From positions 3,662,001 to 3,726,000 of the forward strand of contig NZ_CP117425.1 of NCBI RefSeq assembly GCF_030687295.1: a DNA stretch of 64,000 nucleotides. The letters are read 5' to 3'. Both the position numbers and the translations under genes were made by a program. Of this stretch, positions 51,122-60,879 are shown in pieces. The DNA is from Pseudomonas beijingensis (GTDB taxonomy: Bacteria; Pseudomonadota; Gammaproteobacteria; Pseudomonadales; Pseudomonadaceae). Within the stretch, counting starts at the first letter, position 1, and every line of letters begins with the position of its first letter. The notes beneath the pieces were generated by a model. It did no database searches and was not told where the DNA came from. It saw only the letters and a list, made by a program, of their open reading frames with translations.

Positions 51122-54100
51122 TCACTTGGCATCAACACGCCTGACACGCTTCATCACCACCACAAAAAACACCGGCACGAACACCACCGCCAGCGTGGCG
51201 CTGATCATCCCGCCGATCACCCCGGTGCCGATGGCCTGCTGGCTCGCCGAGCTGGCCCCGGTGGCAATCGCCAGCGGCACCACGCCAAGGATGAACGCCA
51301 GCGAAGTCATGATGATCGGTCGCAGGCGCAGGCGTGCGGCCTCAAGCGTTGCGTCGATCAGATCGTGGCCTTCGTCGTACAGGCTCTTGGCGAACTCAAT
51401 GATCAGGATCGCGTTCTTCGCCGACAGACCGATGATGGTGATCAGCCCGATCTTGAAGAACACATCATTGGGCATGCCGCGCAACGACACGGCCAATACC
51501 GCACCCAGCACCCCCAGCGGCACTACCAGCAACACCGAGGTCGGAATCGACCAGCTCTCGTACAGCGCCGCCAGGCACAGGAACACCACCAGCAGCGACA
51601 GACCTAACAGGATCGGCGCCTGGCTGCCGGACAAGCGTTCCTGCAAGGACAACCCGGTCCATTCCTGGCCCAGGCCCGTCGGCCCCTGGGCCACCAGCCG
51701 TTCGATTTCGGCCATGGCTTGCCCGGTGCTGTAGCCCGGTGCCGGTTCGCCGGAAATGCTCACCGCCGGATAACCGTTATAGCGAGTCAGTTGCGCCGGC
51801 CCCTGGGTCCAGCGGGCCTGGACGAATGCCGACAACGGGACCATTTTCCCACTGCTGTTGCGCACGTGGATCTTCAGCAGATCCTCGACCTGGCTGCGCT
51901 GGTCGCCCTCAGCCTGGACCACCACCCGCTGCATGCGTCCCTGGTTGGGGAAGTCGTTGATGTAGGCCGAACCCACCGCCGTGGACAACACGCTGCCAAC
52001 ATCGGCAAAGGAAATGCCCAGGGCATTGGCTTGCTTGCGGTCGACCTCCAATTGCACCTGCGGCGCTTCGGCCAGGGCGCTTTCGCGCACATTCATCAGC
52101 ATCGGGCTTTTTTCGGCGGCGGCGAGCAATTCGCTGCGGGCCTGCATCAAGGTGGCATGGCCGAGGCCACCCCGGTCCTGCAAACGGAACTCGAAACCGC
52201 TGGAAGTGCCCAGGCCATCCACGGGTGGTGGCAGCACCGAGAACGCCATGGCGTCCTTGATTTGACCCAGCGCCAGATTGGCACGGTCGGCGATCGACGC
52301 CGCCGAATCCTCGGCACCGCGCTGCGACCAGTCCTTGAGGGTGGTGAAGGCCAGGGCCGCGTTCTGCCCACTGCCGGAGAAGCTGAAACCGAGAATGATC
52401 GTGCTGTCGCCGACCCCCGGCTCGCCGGCGTTGTGGGCTTCGATCTGCTCCACCACCTGCACCGTCCGGTTTTTACTCGCGCCCGGTGGCAACTGGATGT
52501 CGGTGATGGTGTAGCCCTGGTCTTCCACCGGCAGGAACGAGGAGGGCAGGCGACTGAACAGCAGGCCCATGCCCACCAGCAGCACGCCGTAGATCAGCAG
52601 ATAACGGCCGCTGCGTTTCAGCGCATAGGCCACCCAACCCTGATAGCGGTCGCCGAATCGGTCGAAGCCACGGTTGAACCAGCCGAAGAAACCGCTTTTG
52701 GCGTGGTGGTCACCCGGGGCGACCGGCTTGAGCAAGGTCGCGCAAAGCGCCGGGGTCAAGGTCAGGGCGAGAAAGGCCGAGAACAGGATCGACGTCGCCA
52801 TGGACAGCGAGAACTGCTGATAAATCACCCCCACCGAGCCCTGCATGAACGCCATCGGAAGGAACACCGCCACCAGCACCAGGGTGATGCCGATGATGGC
52901 ACCGGTGATCTGCCCCATGGCCTTGCGCGTGGCCTCTTTGGGCGACAAGCCTTCCTGGGCCATGATCCGCTCGACGTTCTCCACCACCACGATGGCATCG
53001 TCCACCAGGATGCCGATGGCCAGCACCATGCCGAACATGGTCAGCACGTTGATCGAGAACCCCAGCGCGAGCATCGTCGCGAAGGTGCCCATCAACGCCA
53101 CCGGCACCACCAGGGTCGGGATCAGGGTGTAGCGGATGTTCTGCAGGAACAGGAACATCACCGCGAATACCAGCAGCATCGCTTCGCCGAGGGTATAGAT
53201 CACTTTGGTGATCGAGACTTTGACGAAGGGGGAGGTGTCGTAGGGAATCTTGTATTCCACGCCAGCCGGGAAGTAGCGCGACAGCTCGTCCATCTTGTTG
53301 CGCACCAGGGTCGCGGTGTTCAAGGCATTGGCGCCCGGCGACAGTTGCACCGCCACCGCGGTGGACGGCTTGCCGTTCAGGCGCGTGGAAAACTGGTATT
53401 CCTGGCTGCCGATTTCCACCCGGGCCACGTCGGCGATGCGCACCGTCGAGCCATCGGGGTTGGCCTTGAGCACAATGTCGGCAAATTCTTGAGGCGTGTT
53501 GAGCTGGCCTTTGACGACGATGGTCGCGGTGATTTCCTGGGTGCTGCGGCTCGGCAAATCCCCCAGGCTGCCGGCCGATACCTGGGCGTTCTGCGCCACG
53601 ATGGCGGCATTGACGTCGGCCGGGGTCAGGTTGAAGCCGACGAGTTTCTGCGGGTCGATCCAGATCCGCATGGCTCGCTCGGCCCCGTACAGCTGGGCCT
53701 TGCCGACACCGTCCAGGCGCTTGATCTCGTTCATCACGTTGCGCGCCAGGTAATCGCTGAGGGCCACGTCGTCGAGCTTGCCGTCGCTGGAGGTGAGGGT
53801 GATCAGCAGCAGGAAGCCGGCGGAGACTTTGTCCACCTGCAAGCCCTGCTGCGTGACCGCTTGCGGCAGGCGCGACTCCACCGCTTTGAGGCGGTTCTGC
53901 ACGTCGACCTGGGCCAGTTCCGGGTTGGTCCCGGGTTGGAAGGTCGCGGTGATGGTGGCGCTGCCCAGGCTGCTTTGGGATTCGAAATACAGCAGGTTGT
54001 CGGCGCCGTTGAGTTCTTCCTCGATCAGGCTGACCACGCTTTCGTCCACGGTTTGCGCCGAGGCGCCCGGGTACACGGTATAGATCTCGATCTGTGGCGG

Positions 54101-54217
54101 GGCCACGACCGGGTATTGCGCCACCGGCAGCTGTGGAATGGCCAAGACACCAGACAACAGAATGAACAGCGCGACGACCCAGGCGAATACCGGACGGTCG
54201 ATGAAAAATTGCGGCAT
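51122..54217 (-). CDS. RND efflux pump permease (HAE1 family)
   Basis: This 1031-residue inner-membrane pump begins MPQFFIDRPVFAWVVALFI and shows the HAE1 pattern: two large periplasmic loops, the helix-4 proton-relay Asp pair in GILVDDAIVVVENVER, and YESWSIPTSVLLVVPLGVLGA in the second half. It is of the MexB/MexD group. The gene starts three bases after the adaptor stop, so the two form an operon. No outer-membrane channel or regulator gene is adjacent, so it must borrow a TolC-type partner from elsewhere. Expected substrates are hydrophobic drugs. Confidence 0.94.
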   Translation of the reverse strand: MPQFFIDRPVFAWVVALFILLSGVLAIPQLPVAQYPVVAPPQIEIYTVYPGASAQTVDESVVSLIEEELNGADNLLYFESQSSLGSATITATFQPGTNPELAQVDVQNRLKAVESRLPQAVTQQGLQVDKVSAGFLLLITLTSSDGKLDDVALSDYLARNVMNEIKRLDGVGKAQLYGAERAMRIWIDPQKLVGFNLTPADVNAAIVAQNAQVSAGSLGDLPSRSTQEITATIVVKGQLNTPQEFADIVLKANPDGSTVRIADVARVEIGSQEYQFSTRLNGKPSTAVAVQLSPGANALNTATLVRNKMDELSRYFPAGVEYKIPYDTSPFVKVSITKVIYTLGEAMLLVFAVMFLFLQNIRYTLIPTLVVPVALMGTFATMLALGFSINVLTMFGMVLAIGILVDDAIVVVENVERIMAQEGLSPKEATRKAMGQITGAIIGITLVLVAVFLPMAFMQGSVGVIYQQFSLSMATSILFSAFLALTLTPALCATLLKPVAPGDHHAKSGFFGWFNRGFDRFGDRYQGWVAYALKRSGRYLLIYGVLLVGMGLLFSRLPSSFLPVEDQGYTITDIQLPPGASKNRTVQVVEQIEAHNAGEPGVGDSTIILGFSFSGSGQNAALAFTTLKDWSQRGAEDSAASIADRANLALGQIKDAMAFSVLPPPVDGLGTSSGFEFRLQDRGGLGHATLMQARSELLAAAEKSPMLMNVRESALAEAPQVQLEVDRKQANALGISFADVGSVLSTAVGSAYINDFPNQGRMQRVVVQAEGDQRSQVEDLLKIHVRNSSGKMVPLSAFVQARWTQGPAQLTRYNGYPAVSISGEPAPGYSTGQAMAEIERLVAQGPTGLGQEWTGLSLQERLSGSQAPILLGLSLLVVFLCLAALYESWSIPTSVLLVVPLGVLGAVLAVSLRGMPNDVFFKIGLITIIGLSAKNAILIIEFAKSLYDEGHDLIDATLEAARLRLRPIIMTSLAFILGVVPLAIATGASSASQQAIGTGVIGGMISATLAVVFVPVFFVVVMKRVRRVDAK

Positions 54218-54220
54218 GGC

Positions 54221-55390
54221 TTAGTGTCCTGTCTGTGGCCCGGGAACCTGGGCGAGGGGAAGAGGGGAATCGTCGACTCGGACCTGCTCGCCGGGACGGG
54301 CGTGTTGCAGACCCTCGATGACGATGCGGTCGCCGGGTTTCAAACCGTGGGTGACGACCCAGCGATCGTTTTGCGCAGCGCCCAGTTGCACCGGTTGCTG
54401 GCTGACCTTCTGCTCGGCGTCCAGCAGCAAGACCTGGGCAACTCCGGCGCTGTCGCGCAGGATGGCCCGTTGCGGCACGGTGATGCCCTGGCTGTTGACT
54501 GCTTGTTCGAGGCGCACGCGGATGAAACTGCCCGGCAGCAGGTCCAGGTCCGGGTTGGGGAACTCGCTGCGCAGGGTGATCTGGCCGGTGCTCGGATCAA
54601 CGCTGAGGTCGGTGAACAGCAACTTGCCGGGCAACGGATAAGGGCTGCCGTCGTCCTGGATCAAGGTGGCCTTGGCCTGGTCCTGGCCGACCGCTTGCAA
54701 AAGCCCCGCGCGAAAGGCGCGGCGCAGGTCGTTGAGTTCGCGGGTCGATTGCGTGAGGTCGGCGTGGATCGGGTCCAGTTGCTGGATCAGCGCCAACGGC
54801 GTGCTTTCGTTCTGCCCCACCAAGGCGCCTTCCGTCACCAGGGCGCGCCCGATGCGTCCGGAAATCGGTGCGGTCACCGTGGCGTACCCCAGGTTCAGTT
54901 TCGCCCGTTCCACCGCGGCCTTGTTGGCGGCGACGTCCGCGGCCGTCTGGCGCACGCTGGCCCGGGCGTTGTCGTAATCCTGGCCACTGATCGCCTTGTC
55001 GTCGATCAACTGGGCGTAACGTTGTGCCTGCAAACGGGCCTGGAACGCATTGGCCTCGGCCTTGCGCAACGCCGCCTCGGCACTGTCCAGGTCGGCCTTG
55101 AACGGTGCCGGATCGATGCGAAACAGCACCTCACCCTGTTTGACGTCGCGACCCTCATGAAACACCCGCTGCAAGACCACGCCGGCCACCCGTGCCCGGA
55201 CTTCGGCGACCCGTGGCGCGGCGATCCGGCCGCTCAGCTCGTTGCTGATCGACAGTGGCCGGGCCTGGACGGTTTCGACACGCACGCTTGCCAGCGGGGC
55301 GGAGGCTTGCGGAGTCGAGGCGCTATCACAGCCACTGAGCAGCAGCGCGCCGACCAACAGGCTCAGTGTGACAAAAGGAATCTTGGACAT
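54221..55390 (-). CDS. RND efflux periplasmic adaptor (membrane fusion lipoprotein)
   Basis: The 389-residue product has a lipoprotein signal ending LLLSGCDSAS (Cys near residue 21). The barrel-sandwich hybrid domain is split by an alpha-hairpin (AALRKAEANAFQARLQAQRYAQLIDDKAISGQDYDNARASVRQ) with LGYATVTAPISGRIGRALVTEG following, as in MexA-type adaptors. It is anchored to the inner membrane and links the permease to the outer-membrane channel. It is the first gene of the pump operon. Confidence 0.93.
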   Translation of the reverse strand: MSKIPFVTLSLLVGALLLSGCDSASTPQASAPLASVRVETVQARPLSISNELSGRIAAPRVAEVRARVAGVVLQRVFHEGRDVKQGEVLFRIDPAPFKADLDSAEAALRKAEANAFQARLQAQRYAQLIDDKAISGQDYDNARASVRQTAADVAANKAAVERAKLNLGYATVTAPISGRIGRALVTEGALVGQNESTPLALIQQLDPIHADLTQSTRELNDLRRAFRAGLLQAVGQDQAKATLIQDDGSPYPLPGKLLFTDLSVDPSTGQITLRSEFPNPDLDLLPGSFIRVRLEQAVNSQGITVPQRAILRDSAGVAQVLLLDAEQKVSQQPVQLGAAQNDRWVVTHGLKPGDRIVIEGLQHARPGEQVRVDDSPLPLAQVPGPQTGH

Positions 55391-55485
55391 GGTGCTTCCC
55401 CACTATTGAGCCGCCCATGGTAGGGATCGAAGCCAGTGCCAGGGGTGAAGCTTTGTAGGCGCTCTGTGAAATTGTGTAATCCCCC

Positions 55486-57537
55486 TTAAGTCCGAAAGTG
55501 ACCCACCAACTTTTGCTGATGGTTGGCCATGGCATGCAGCGAGTGGCTGGCCTGCGAGGCTTCTTCCATCCGGCTGGTCAAGGTCTCGCTGATCCCGCGA
55601 ATGTCGCTGACGCGATGACTGATGTCTTCCACGACAGCGCTTTGCTCCAGAGCGGCGCTGGCGATCTGCTGGTTCATGTGTTCGATCACTTCCACGGCGT
55701 CGGTGATGTGTTGCAGCGCCACATGGGTCTTTTCGACTTGAGCGACGCTGTCCCTGGCCTGTTCGCGGCTCAGTTGGGTGCTGTGCACGACCTCCTGGCT
55801 CAACTGTTGTAGTGCTTCGATCACCGTGCGTATCTGCTCGACCGAGTTCTGGGTGTTGCTGGCCAAATGGCGAACTTCGTCGGCCACCACGGCGAAGCCG
55901 CGCCCTTGTTCACCCGCCCTGGCTGCTTCGATGGCGGCATTCAAGGCCAGCAGGTTGGTCTGTTGGGCAATGGCACAGATCACGTCCAGCACCTGGCCGA
56001 TGTGCTGGCTGTTGCCGGCCAGCGCCTGCACTTGCTCGAGGGTGGTTTCCAGGCGCCGGTCTAGGCTGTCGATGCTGGTGACCGCGTTGGCGAACAATTC
56101 CCGTCCCGATCGGCTTGCGTTCTCAGCGACGGTGGCGGCATCGGCCGCCTGGTTGGAATGGCGAGCCACTTCCTGGGCGCTGGTGCTCATTTCATGCAGG
56201 GCGGTTGCTGCCAGCTCGACTTCCCGGTACTGCGTGTGCATGCCCGCGCTGACTTCCCGGGCCACTTGCGCCGACGTATCGGCGGTGTCGCGGGTGTCCA
56301 GGGAGGCTTGCTGGATATCGCGGATGATGGGTTGCAGTTTGTCGAGGAAACGGTTGAACCCCCTCGCCAGATGGCCCAACTCATCGTAGCGGTCGTTGGG
56401 CAGGCGCTGGGTGAGATCGCCGTCGCCGTCGACAATCGCATCGAGCATCTGCGCCACCCGCCGCAGCGGCCGGGTCACGCCGTAAGCGGTGAGCCAGATG
56501 AGTAACAGTCCCAGGCCGGCAGCCAGCAAGCCCAGGCTGAGGTTGAACCAATTGGCCTGGCGATGCTTGTCGTCCAACTGCGCCTGCATGTGCAGGGCTG
56601 GCGCTTGCACAAGCGCTTGTGGCACGCGTATCTGCAATTGCCAGGGGGTATTGGCGGGAGCGGTTTGCACGGCTTGGCGAACGTCGATGGAGGTGCCGTC
56701 AACCTCGCCGCTATGGCCGGCAATTTGTCCTGACGGGGAAAGAATGTTGATCTCGCTGTGGCCGGGATACAGGTCGTTGGCAAGGCTGGCGGCGAGTTGC
56801 TGGAGGGTATCGAGGCTGATGTCCATGCCCACCACGCCGATGACTTTGCCCTGGTCCAGCAACGGTATGGAGATGCTGCTCATCAACGTCTTCTGGCCTT
56901 CGACTTCGATCGCGTAGGGCTCTGTCACGCAGGTGCGCCCCTGGGTCTGCGGGCAGACGTACCAGGCGTTGGCTGGCTCGCTGCCCGGTGGGGCGGTGTT
57001 GGCGCTGATCTGGGCTTCGCTGAGCACCTCTTGTACCAGATGCCCGGGTTGGCTTTGCGACCAGTACAGGGCGAAGCGACCTTTTTCATTGCCGGCCAGA
57101 TCGCGTTGTCCAGCGAAACCGGCATCTTCACCGACCAGTGCGTCGGGAAGCAGCACCACGTAGAAACCGAGGACTTTTTCGCGGTTCTGAAGGGCCTGGC
57201 GGGTCGCGGCGATCAGGTCCCGGCGCAGTTGCCCTGGCGTCAGTCGCCCGTTCCACGCCTGGGTACGCAGTTGCAGGACCTGTTGGGCAAAGCCTTCCCC
57301 ATAGATCGCCGTTTCGCTGAAAAACCGTTCCACCCGCTGACCGTGTGCCAGGCCCTGTGCCTGCAGACCTTCCAGGGCCGAGCGCCCGAGCAGTTGACTG
57401 CTTTGCTGCTTGAGCAGGGTGGCGCCTTGCTCGTTCTGATACAGGGAGGCTCCGGTCAGTGCCCCGACGACGGCCAGCAGGCACAGCCCACTCAGGAGCG
57501 TGATCCGCCATTGGATAGAGAGACGAGCGAAGAACAT
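55486..57537 (-). CDS. Methyl-accepting chemotaxis protein with dCache-type sensor
   Basis: This 683-residue receptor has a first helix at about residues 10-30, a periplasmic domain of about 290 residues with dCache features ([35 protein letters not shown], then [16 protein letters not shown]), a second helix near 335-355, HAMP, and a signalling tip [24 protein letters not shown] Cys flanks each end of the PQTQGRT turn in the ligand-binding domain and may form a disulfide. dCache receptors bind amino acids, amines or organic acids. Its divergent neighbour is an amine-type permease operon, so an amine ligand is a reasonable guess. Confidence 0.9.
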   Translation of the reverse strand: MFFARLSIQWRITLLSGLCLLAVVGALTGASLYQNEQGATLLKQQSSQLLGRSALEGLQAQGLAHGQRVERFFSETAIYGEGFAQQVLQLRTQAWNGRLTPGQLRRDLIAATRQALQNREKVLGFYVVLLPDALVGEDAGFAGQRDLAGNEKGRFALYWSQSQPGHLVQEVLSEAQISANTAPPGSEPANAWYVCPQTQGRTCVTEPYAIEVEGQKTLMSSISIPLLDQGKVIGVVGMDISLDTLQQLAASLANDLYPGHSEINILSPSGQIAGHSGEVDGTSIDVRQAVQTAPANTPWQLQIRVPQALVQAPALHMQAQLDDKHRQANWFNLSLGLLAAGLGLLLIWLTAYGVTRPLRRVAQMLDAIVDGDGDLTQRLPNDRYDELGHLARGFNRFLDKLQPIIRDIQQASLDTRDTADTSAQVAREVSAGMHTQYREVELAATALHEMSTSAQEVARHSNQAADAATVAENASRSGRELFANAVTSIDSLDRRLETTLEQVQALAGNSQHIGQVLDVICAIAQQTNLLALNAAIEAARAGEQGRGFAVVADEVRHLASNTQNSVEQIRTVIEALQQLSQEVVHSTQLSREQARDSVAQVEKTHVALQHITDAVEVIEHMNQQIASAALEQSAVVEDISHRVSDIRGISETLTSRMEEASQASHSLHAMANHQQKLVGHFRT

Positions 57538-57915
57538 GCTGAGAGTTTCCTGCGCTTAGGGGCTTTTATTGTTTTGGGCCCAGCGCTGTCTGAGCGGTGG
57601 GCGAGGTTATCTTGCGGCAGGAGGCATTTTCCCGTTATCCCGAATCGGCAGCCGTTGTGCGCTGGCATGGGGCCAATGCGGTTCACTTAGTAGGGCGACG
57701 ACGTCCCTGTGGTGAGGGGATAAATCCCCTCGCCACAAGGGCTGACCTGTTTTGGGGCACCGCCTCGGATGCTGCCGTTTTGGGATAGCGAAGGGTTTCG
57801 GCCAGGGCCTAGCATCGAATCCAGCGTGCAAGCAGAACAATAAGCTTTTGGAAGTCGGTGAAGCGGGCCGTCTCCGATCCAGCAACAACTGCCTCATACA
57901 ATAAGGTCAAGAACA
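57538..57915. other. Divergent intergenic region with one hairpin repeat
   Basis: CCCTGTGGTGAGGGG and CCCCTCGCCACAAGGG (about 57702-57738) form a long hairpin around ATAAAT, resembling a third type of short repeat. The rest of the 378 bp should contain promoters for the chemoreceptor and the permease operon. I could not place promoter hexamers or operators. Confidence 0.5.
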
Positions 57916-59364
57916 ATGAGCGTATCTTTCCCGATCAGCAGCTCGACGGAGTTGAAGCGTGGCGCCCTGGGTGTCGGCTTCATCATCTTCTTTGTGATTT
58001 CGGCGGCGAGCCCTTTGAGCGTCATCGCCGGCGGCTTCCCCATTGGCATCATGCTGGGCAACGGCGCCGGCACACCGGCGTTGCTGATCCTGGCCTTGCT
58101 GGTGTTATTGGCGTTCTCGGCGGGCTACACCGCCATGTCCCGACACATGACCAACGCCGGTGGTTTCTATGCATTTACCGCTCGCGGTTTGGGTGGCCTG
58201 GCCGGTGGTGCGGCGGGGGTGTTGGCGATGTTTGCCTACAACATTCTCCAGGTCGGCCTGTACGGCATGTTCGGCGGTGTGGTCAGCGGCACGATGGCCA
58301 GCGTCTTTGGCCTGGATTTGCCGTGGTGGACGTATTCGCTCCTGGCGATGGCGAGCATCGCGATTCTTGGTTATCGCAAGATCGACCTGTCGGCCCGGGT
58401 GCTGTCGGTGGTGGTCATTGCCGAATACCTGGCGATCCTGACGCTGGATTTCGCCATCCTCAAGACCGGTGGCGACAGTGGCATCAATCTCGATTCGTTC
58501 GATCGCAGCCATGTATTCAGCGGCACGCCGTCCATCGGCTTGCTGTTCTGCTTCGCAGCGTTCATCGGCTTCGAGGCCACCACCATCTATGGTGAGGAGG
58601 CCAGGAACCCGCACCGTACGATTCCCATCGCCACCTACAGTTCGGTGCTGTTGATCGGTGGTTTCTATGCCCTGTCGGTCTGGGCGATGGTGATTGGTGT
58701 AGGGGCGGACAAGATCGTGCCGACCTTGCAGGCGCTCCAGGATCCCACCACGTTCATCTACGGTATGTCCGATCACTTTGTCGGCCCGCAGCTGACCCAG
58801 ATCATCCGCGTGCTGTTCATGGTCAGCATCTACGCCGGGCTGCTGGCGTTCCACAACGCCGCGGCGCGTTACTTCTATGCCATCGGACGTGACGGTTTGT
58901 TGCACAGCCGGTTGGGCACCACCCATCGCGTGCACCAGAGCCCGCACATGGGCTCGGTCCTGCAAAGCCTGATCGCGGCGGTGGTGGTGTTGATCTTTGC
59001 CGCGTTGGATGCCGACCCGATCCTGCAATTGTTCGCCTGGTTCTCCAACCTGGCGACGTTGTGCGTGATCCTGCTCATGGCCCTGACCTCGGCGGCGGTA
59101 TTCGTCTATTTCCGCTCGCACCCGGAGTTGAAGCTGGGGCTCTGGCGCGGTCGGATTCTTCCGGGCTTTTCGTGCCTGGCACTGCTGGCGGTCCTGGTCC
59201 TTGCAGTGATTCATTTCGACGTGCTGACCGGCGCCAGCCAGCTGTTGTCCTACGGCCTTTGCGCCGTCATTCCCGCCGCGCTGATCGTCGGTGTGTTCCT
59301 CGCCGCCCGATTGCGCAAGGCGTCGCCTGAGCGGTTCATGGCGTTGGGTAGCCACAAGCTCTAG
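57916..59364 (+). CDS. APC family amino acid/amine permease
   Basis: This 482-residue inner-membrane permease has 12 helices. KRGALGVGFIIFFVISAASPLSVIAGGFPIG covers the first helix with the unwound substrate-binding glycine motif, and FIGFEATTIYGEEARNPHRTIPIA is the typical helix 6-7 segment. It belongs to the APC superfamily of amino acid and polyamine importers. It leads an operon with aldehyde dehydrogenase, aminotransferase and an outer-membrane protein, so it most likely imports an amine or amino acid that is degraded by transamination and oxidation. Confidence 0.9.
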   Translation: MSVSFPISSSTELKRGALGVGFIIFFVISAASPLSVIAGGFPIGIMLGNGAGTPALLILALLVLLAFSAGYTAMSRHMTNAGGFYAFTARGLGGLAGGAAGVLAMFAYNILQVGLYGMFGGVVSGTMASVFGLDLPWWTYSLLAMASIAILGYRKIDLSARVLSVVVIAEYLAILTLDFAILKTGGDSGINLDSFDRSHVFSGTPSIGLLFCFAAFIGFEATTIYGEEARNPHRTIPIATYSSVLLIGGFYALSVWAMVIGVGADKIVPTLQALQDPTTFIYGMSDHFVGPQLTQIIRVLFMVSIYAGLLAFHNAAARYFYAIGRDGLLHSRLGTTHRVHQSPHMGSVLQSLIAAVVVLIFAALDADPILQLFAWFSNLATLCVILLMALTSAAVFVYFRSHPELKLGLWRGRILPGFSCLALLAVLVLAVIHFDVLTGASQLLSYGLCAVIPAALIVGVFLAARLRKASPERFMALGSHKL

Positions 59365-59446
59365 GGCGTCAAGGGCCACGTCAAACCACACAAAAAAACT
59401 GCGCTGTCGTTCGGGACGGTCCGGCAGCGCGCGAAAGGAAGAAGCT

Positions 59447-60868
59447 ATGCACGATTATCAAATGCTCATCAATGGGGCCCGGGTCGACGGCGAAAACGGT
59501 CACTTCAATGTGGTCAATCCGGCGACCGCTACGGTGTTCGCCCGCTGCGCGGCCGGTTCCCTGGCGCAACTGGACCTTGCCGTCGAAGCGGCGCAATCGG
59601 CCTTTGTCGAGTGGCGCCACAGCACCCATGAAGATCGCCGCCAGCGCCTGCTGAGCATCGCGGCGGACATCGAACAGGACGCCGAGTCGTTGGCCCGGCT
59701 GATTGTCCTGGAGCAGGGCAAACCGCTGGAACTGGCGTTCTCCGAAGTGATGGGCGCGGTGGCCTGGACGCGTTACGCCGCCGAACAACAGATTCCCGTG
59801 GAGTTGGTGGAGGAGACCCCGAGCCAGCGCATTGAACTGCACCGCAAGCCGTTGGGCGTCGTCGCGTCGATCACGCCCTGGAACTGGCCATTCATGATCG
59901 CCGTCTGGCACATCATGCCGGCGTTGCGGGCCGGCAACTGCGTGATCAGCAAGCCGTCCAGCCTGACCCCCTTGAGCACCCTGCGCCTGGTGGAGATCAT
60001 CGCGCGCCATGTCCCGCGGGGCGTGATCAATAGCGTGACCGGCGAACAAGGTTTCGGTAGCGCGATCACTGCCCATGCCGGCATCCAGAAAATCGTCTTC
60101 ACCGGCTCGACCGCCACCGGCCAAAGCGTGATGCGCGGCGCCGCTGGCAACCTCAAGCGCCTGACCCTGGAACTGGGCGGTAACGATGCCGCCATCGTGC
60201 TGCCCGGCACGTCGGTCGAGGCGGTGGTCGAAGACATTTTCCAGGCGGCGTTCCTGAACATGGGGCAGACCTGCGCCGCCCTCAAGCGCTTGTACATCCA
60301 CCAATCCCAGTACGAGGCCTTTGCCGAGGCCCTGGCCAAGATCGCCCAGCGTCAGGTGGTGGGTGACGGCCTGACGCCTGGGGTCACGTTTGGCCCGGTG
60401 CAGAACCTCGAGCAGTTGAAGCTGGTTGAGGACCTGGTGGCCGATGCCCGTGCCCATGGAGCGCGGGTGTTGTGCGGCGGTGCCCGTCTGGACCGCCCGG
60501 GCTTTTTCTATCCGCCGACGCTGGTGGCCGATGTGACCGACGGGCAGCGCCTGGTGGACGAGGAACAGTTCGGCCCGGTGTTGCCCCTGATCGCCTATGA
60601 GGATGTCGAGGACGTCCTGCGCCGCGCCAATGCCGGTGACATGGGCCTGGGTGGATCGGTCTGGGGCGGCGACAGCGAGCAGGCACAGGCACTGGCCAGT
60701 CGCTTGGAATGTGGCATGGCCTGGGTCAACTGCCATGCGCAGATCCAGCCGAATACGCCGTTTGGCGGCAGCAAGATGTCCGGGTTCGGCGTCGAGTTCG
60801 GCCTTGAAGGGTTGCTGGAGTTTACCGGCCAGCAGCTGCTGTACGTACGCAAGCGTGAAACAAAGTGA
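59447..60868 (+). CDS. NAD(P)-dependent aldehyde dehydrogenase
   Basis: This 473-residue cytoplasmic enzyme has ITPWNWPF, the cofactor loop FTGSTATG, the general-base motif LELGGND and the nucleophile Cys in NMGQTCAALKRL. A C-terminal PFGGSKMSGFG segment completes the family pattern. The ATG at 59447 follows AAAGGAAG; earlier in-frame starts lie inside the permease gene. With the class III aminotransferase downstream it would oxidise the semialdehyde left after removal of the amino group, as in GABA, putrescine or beta-alanine breakdown. Confidence 0.92.
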   Translation: MHDYQMLINGARVDGENGHFNVVNPATATVFARCAAGSLAQLDLAVEAAQSAFVEWRHSTHEDRRQRLLSIAADIEQDAESLARLIVLEQGKPLELAFSEVMGAVAWTRYAAEQQIPVELVEETPSQRIELHRKPLGVVASITPWNWPFMIAVWHIMPALRAGNCVISKPSSLTPLSTLRLVEIIARHVPRGVINSVTGEQGFGSAITAHAGIQKIVFTGSTATGQSVMRGAAGNLKRLTLELGGNDAAIVLPGTSVEAVVEDIFQAAFLNMGQTCAALKRLYIHQSQYEAFAEALAKIAQRQVVGDGLTPGVTFGPVQNLEQLKLVEDLVADARAHGARVLCGGARLDRPGFFYPPTLVADVTDGQRLVDEEQFGPVLPLIAYEDVEDVLRRANAGDMGLGGSVWGGDSEQAQALASRLECGMAWVNCHAQIQPNTPFGGSKMSGFGVEFGLEGLLEFTGQQLLYVRKRETK

Positions 60869-60879
60869 GGACGGCAACC

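Noticed and set aside
51719..55423. A very long plus-strand open frame of about 1234 codons
   Set aside because: It is antisense to the clear RND permease and adaptor genes, is rich in His/Gln/Arg/Gly, and has no family-like segment; it is a by-product of high-GC codon use.
59381..60877. Minus-strand open frame of about 498 codons
   Set aside because: It lies entirely opposite the aldehyde dehydrogenase gene, which has all catalytic motifs.
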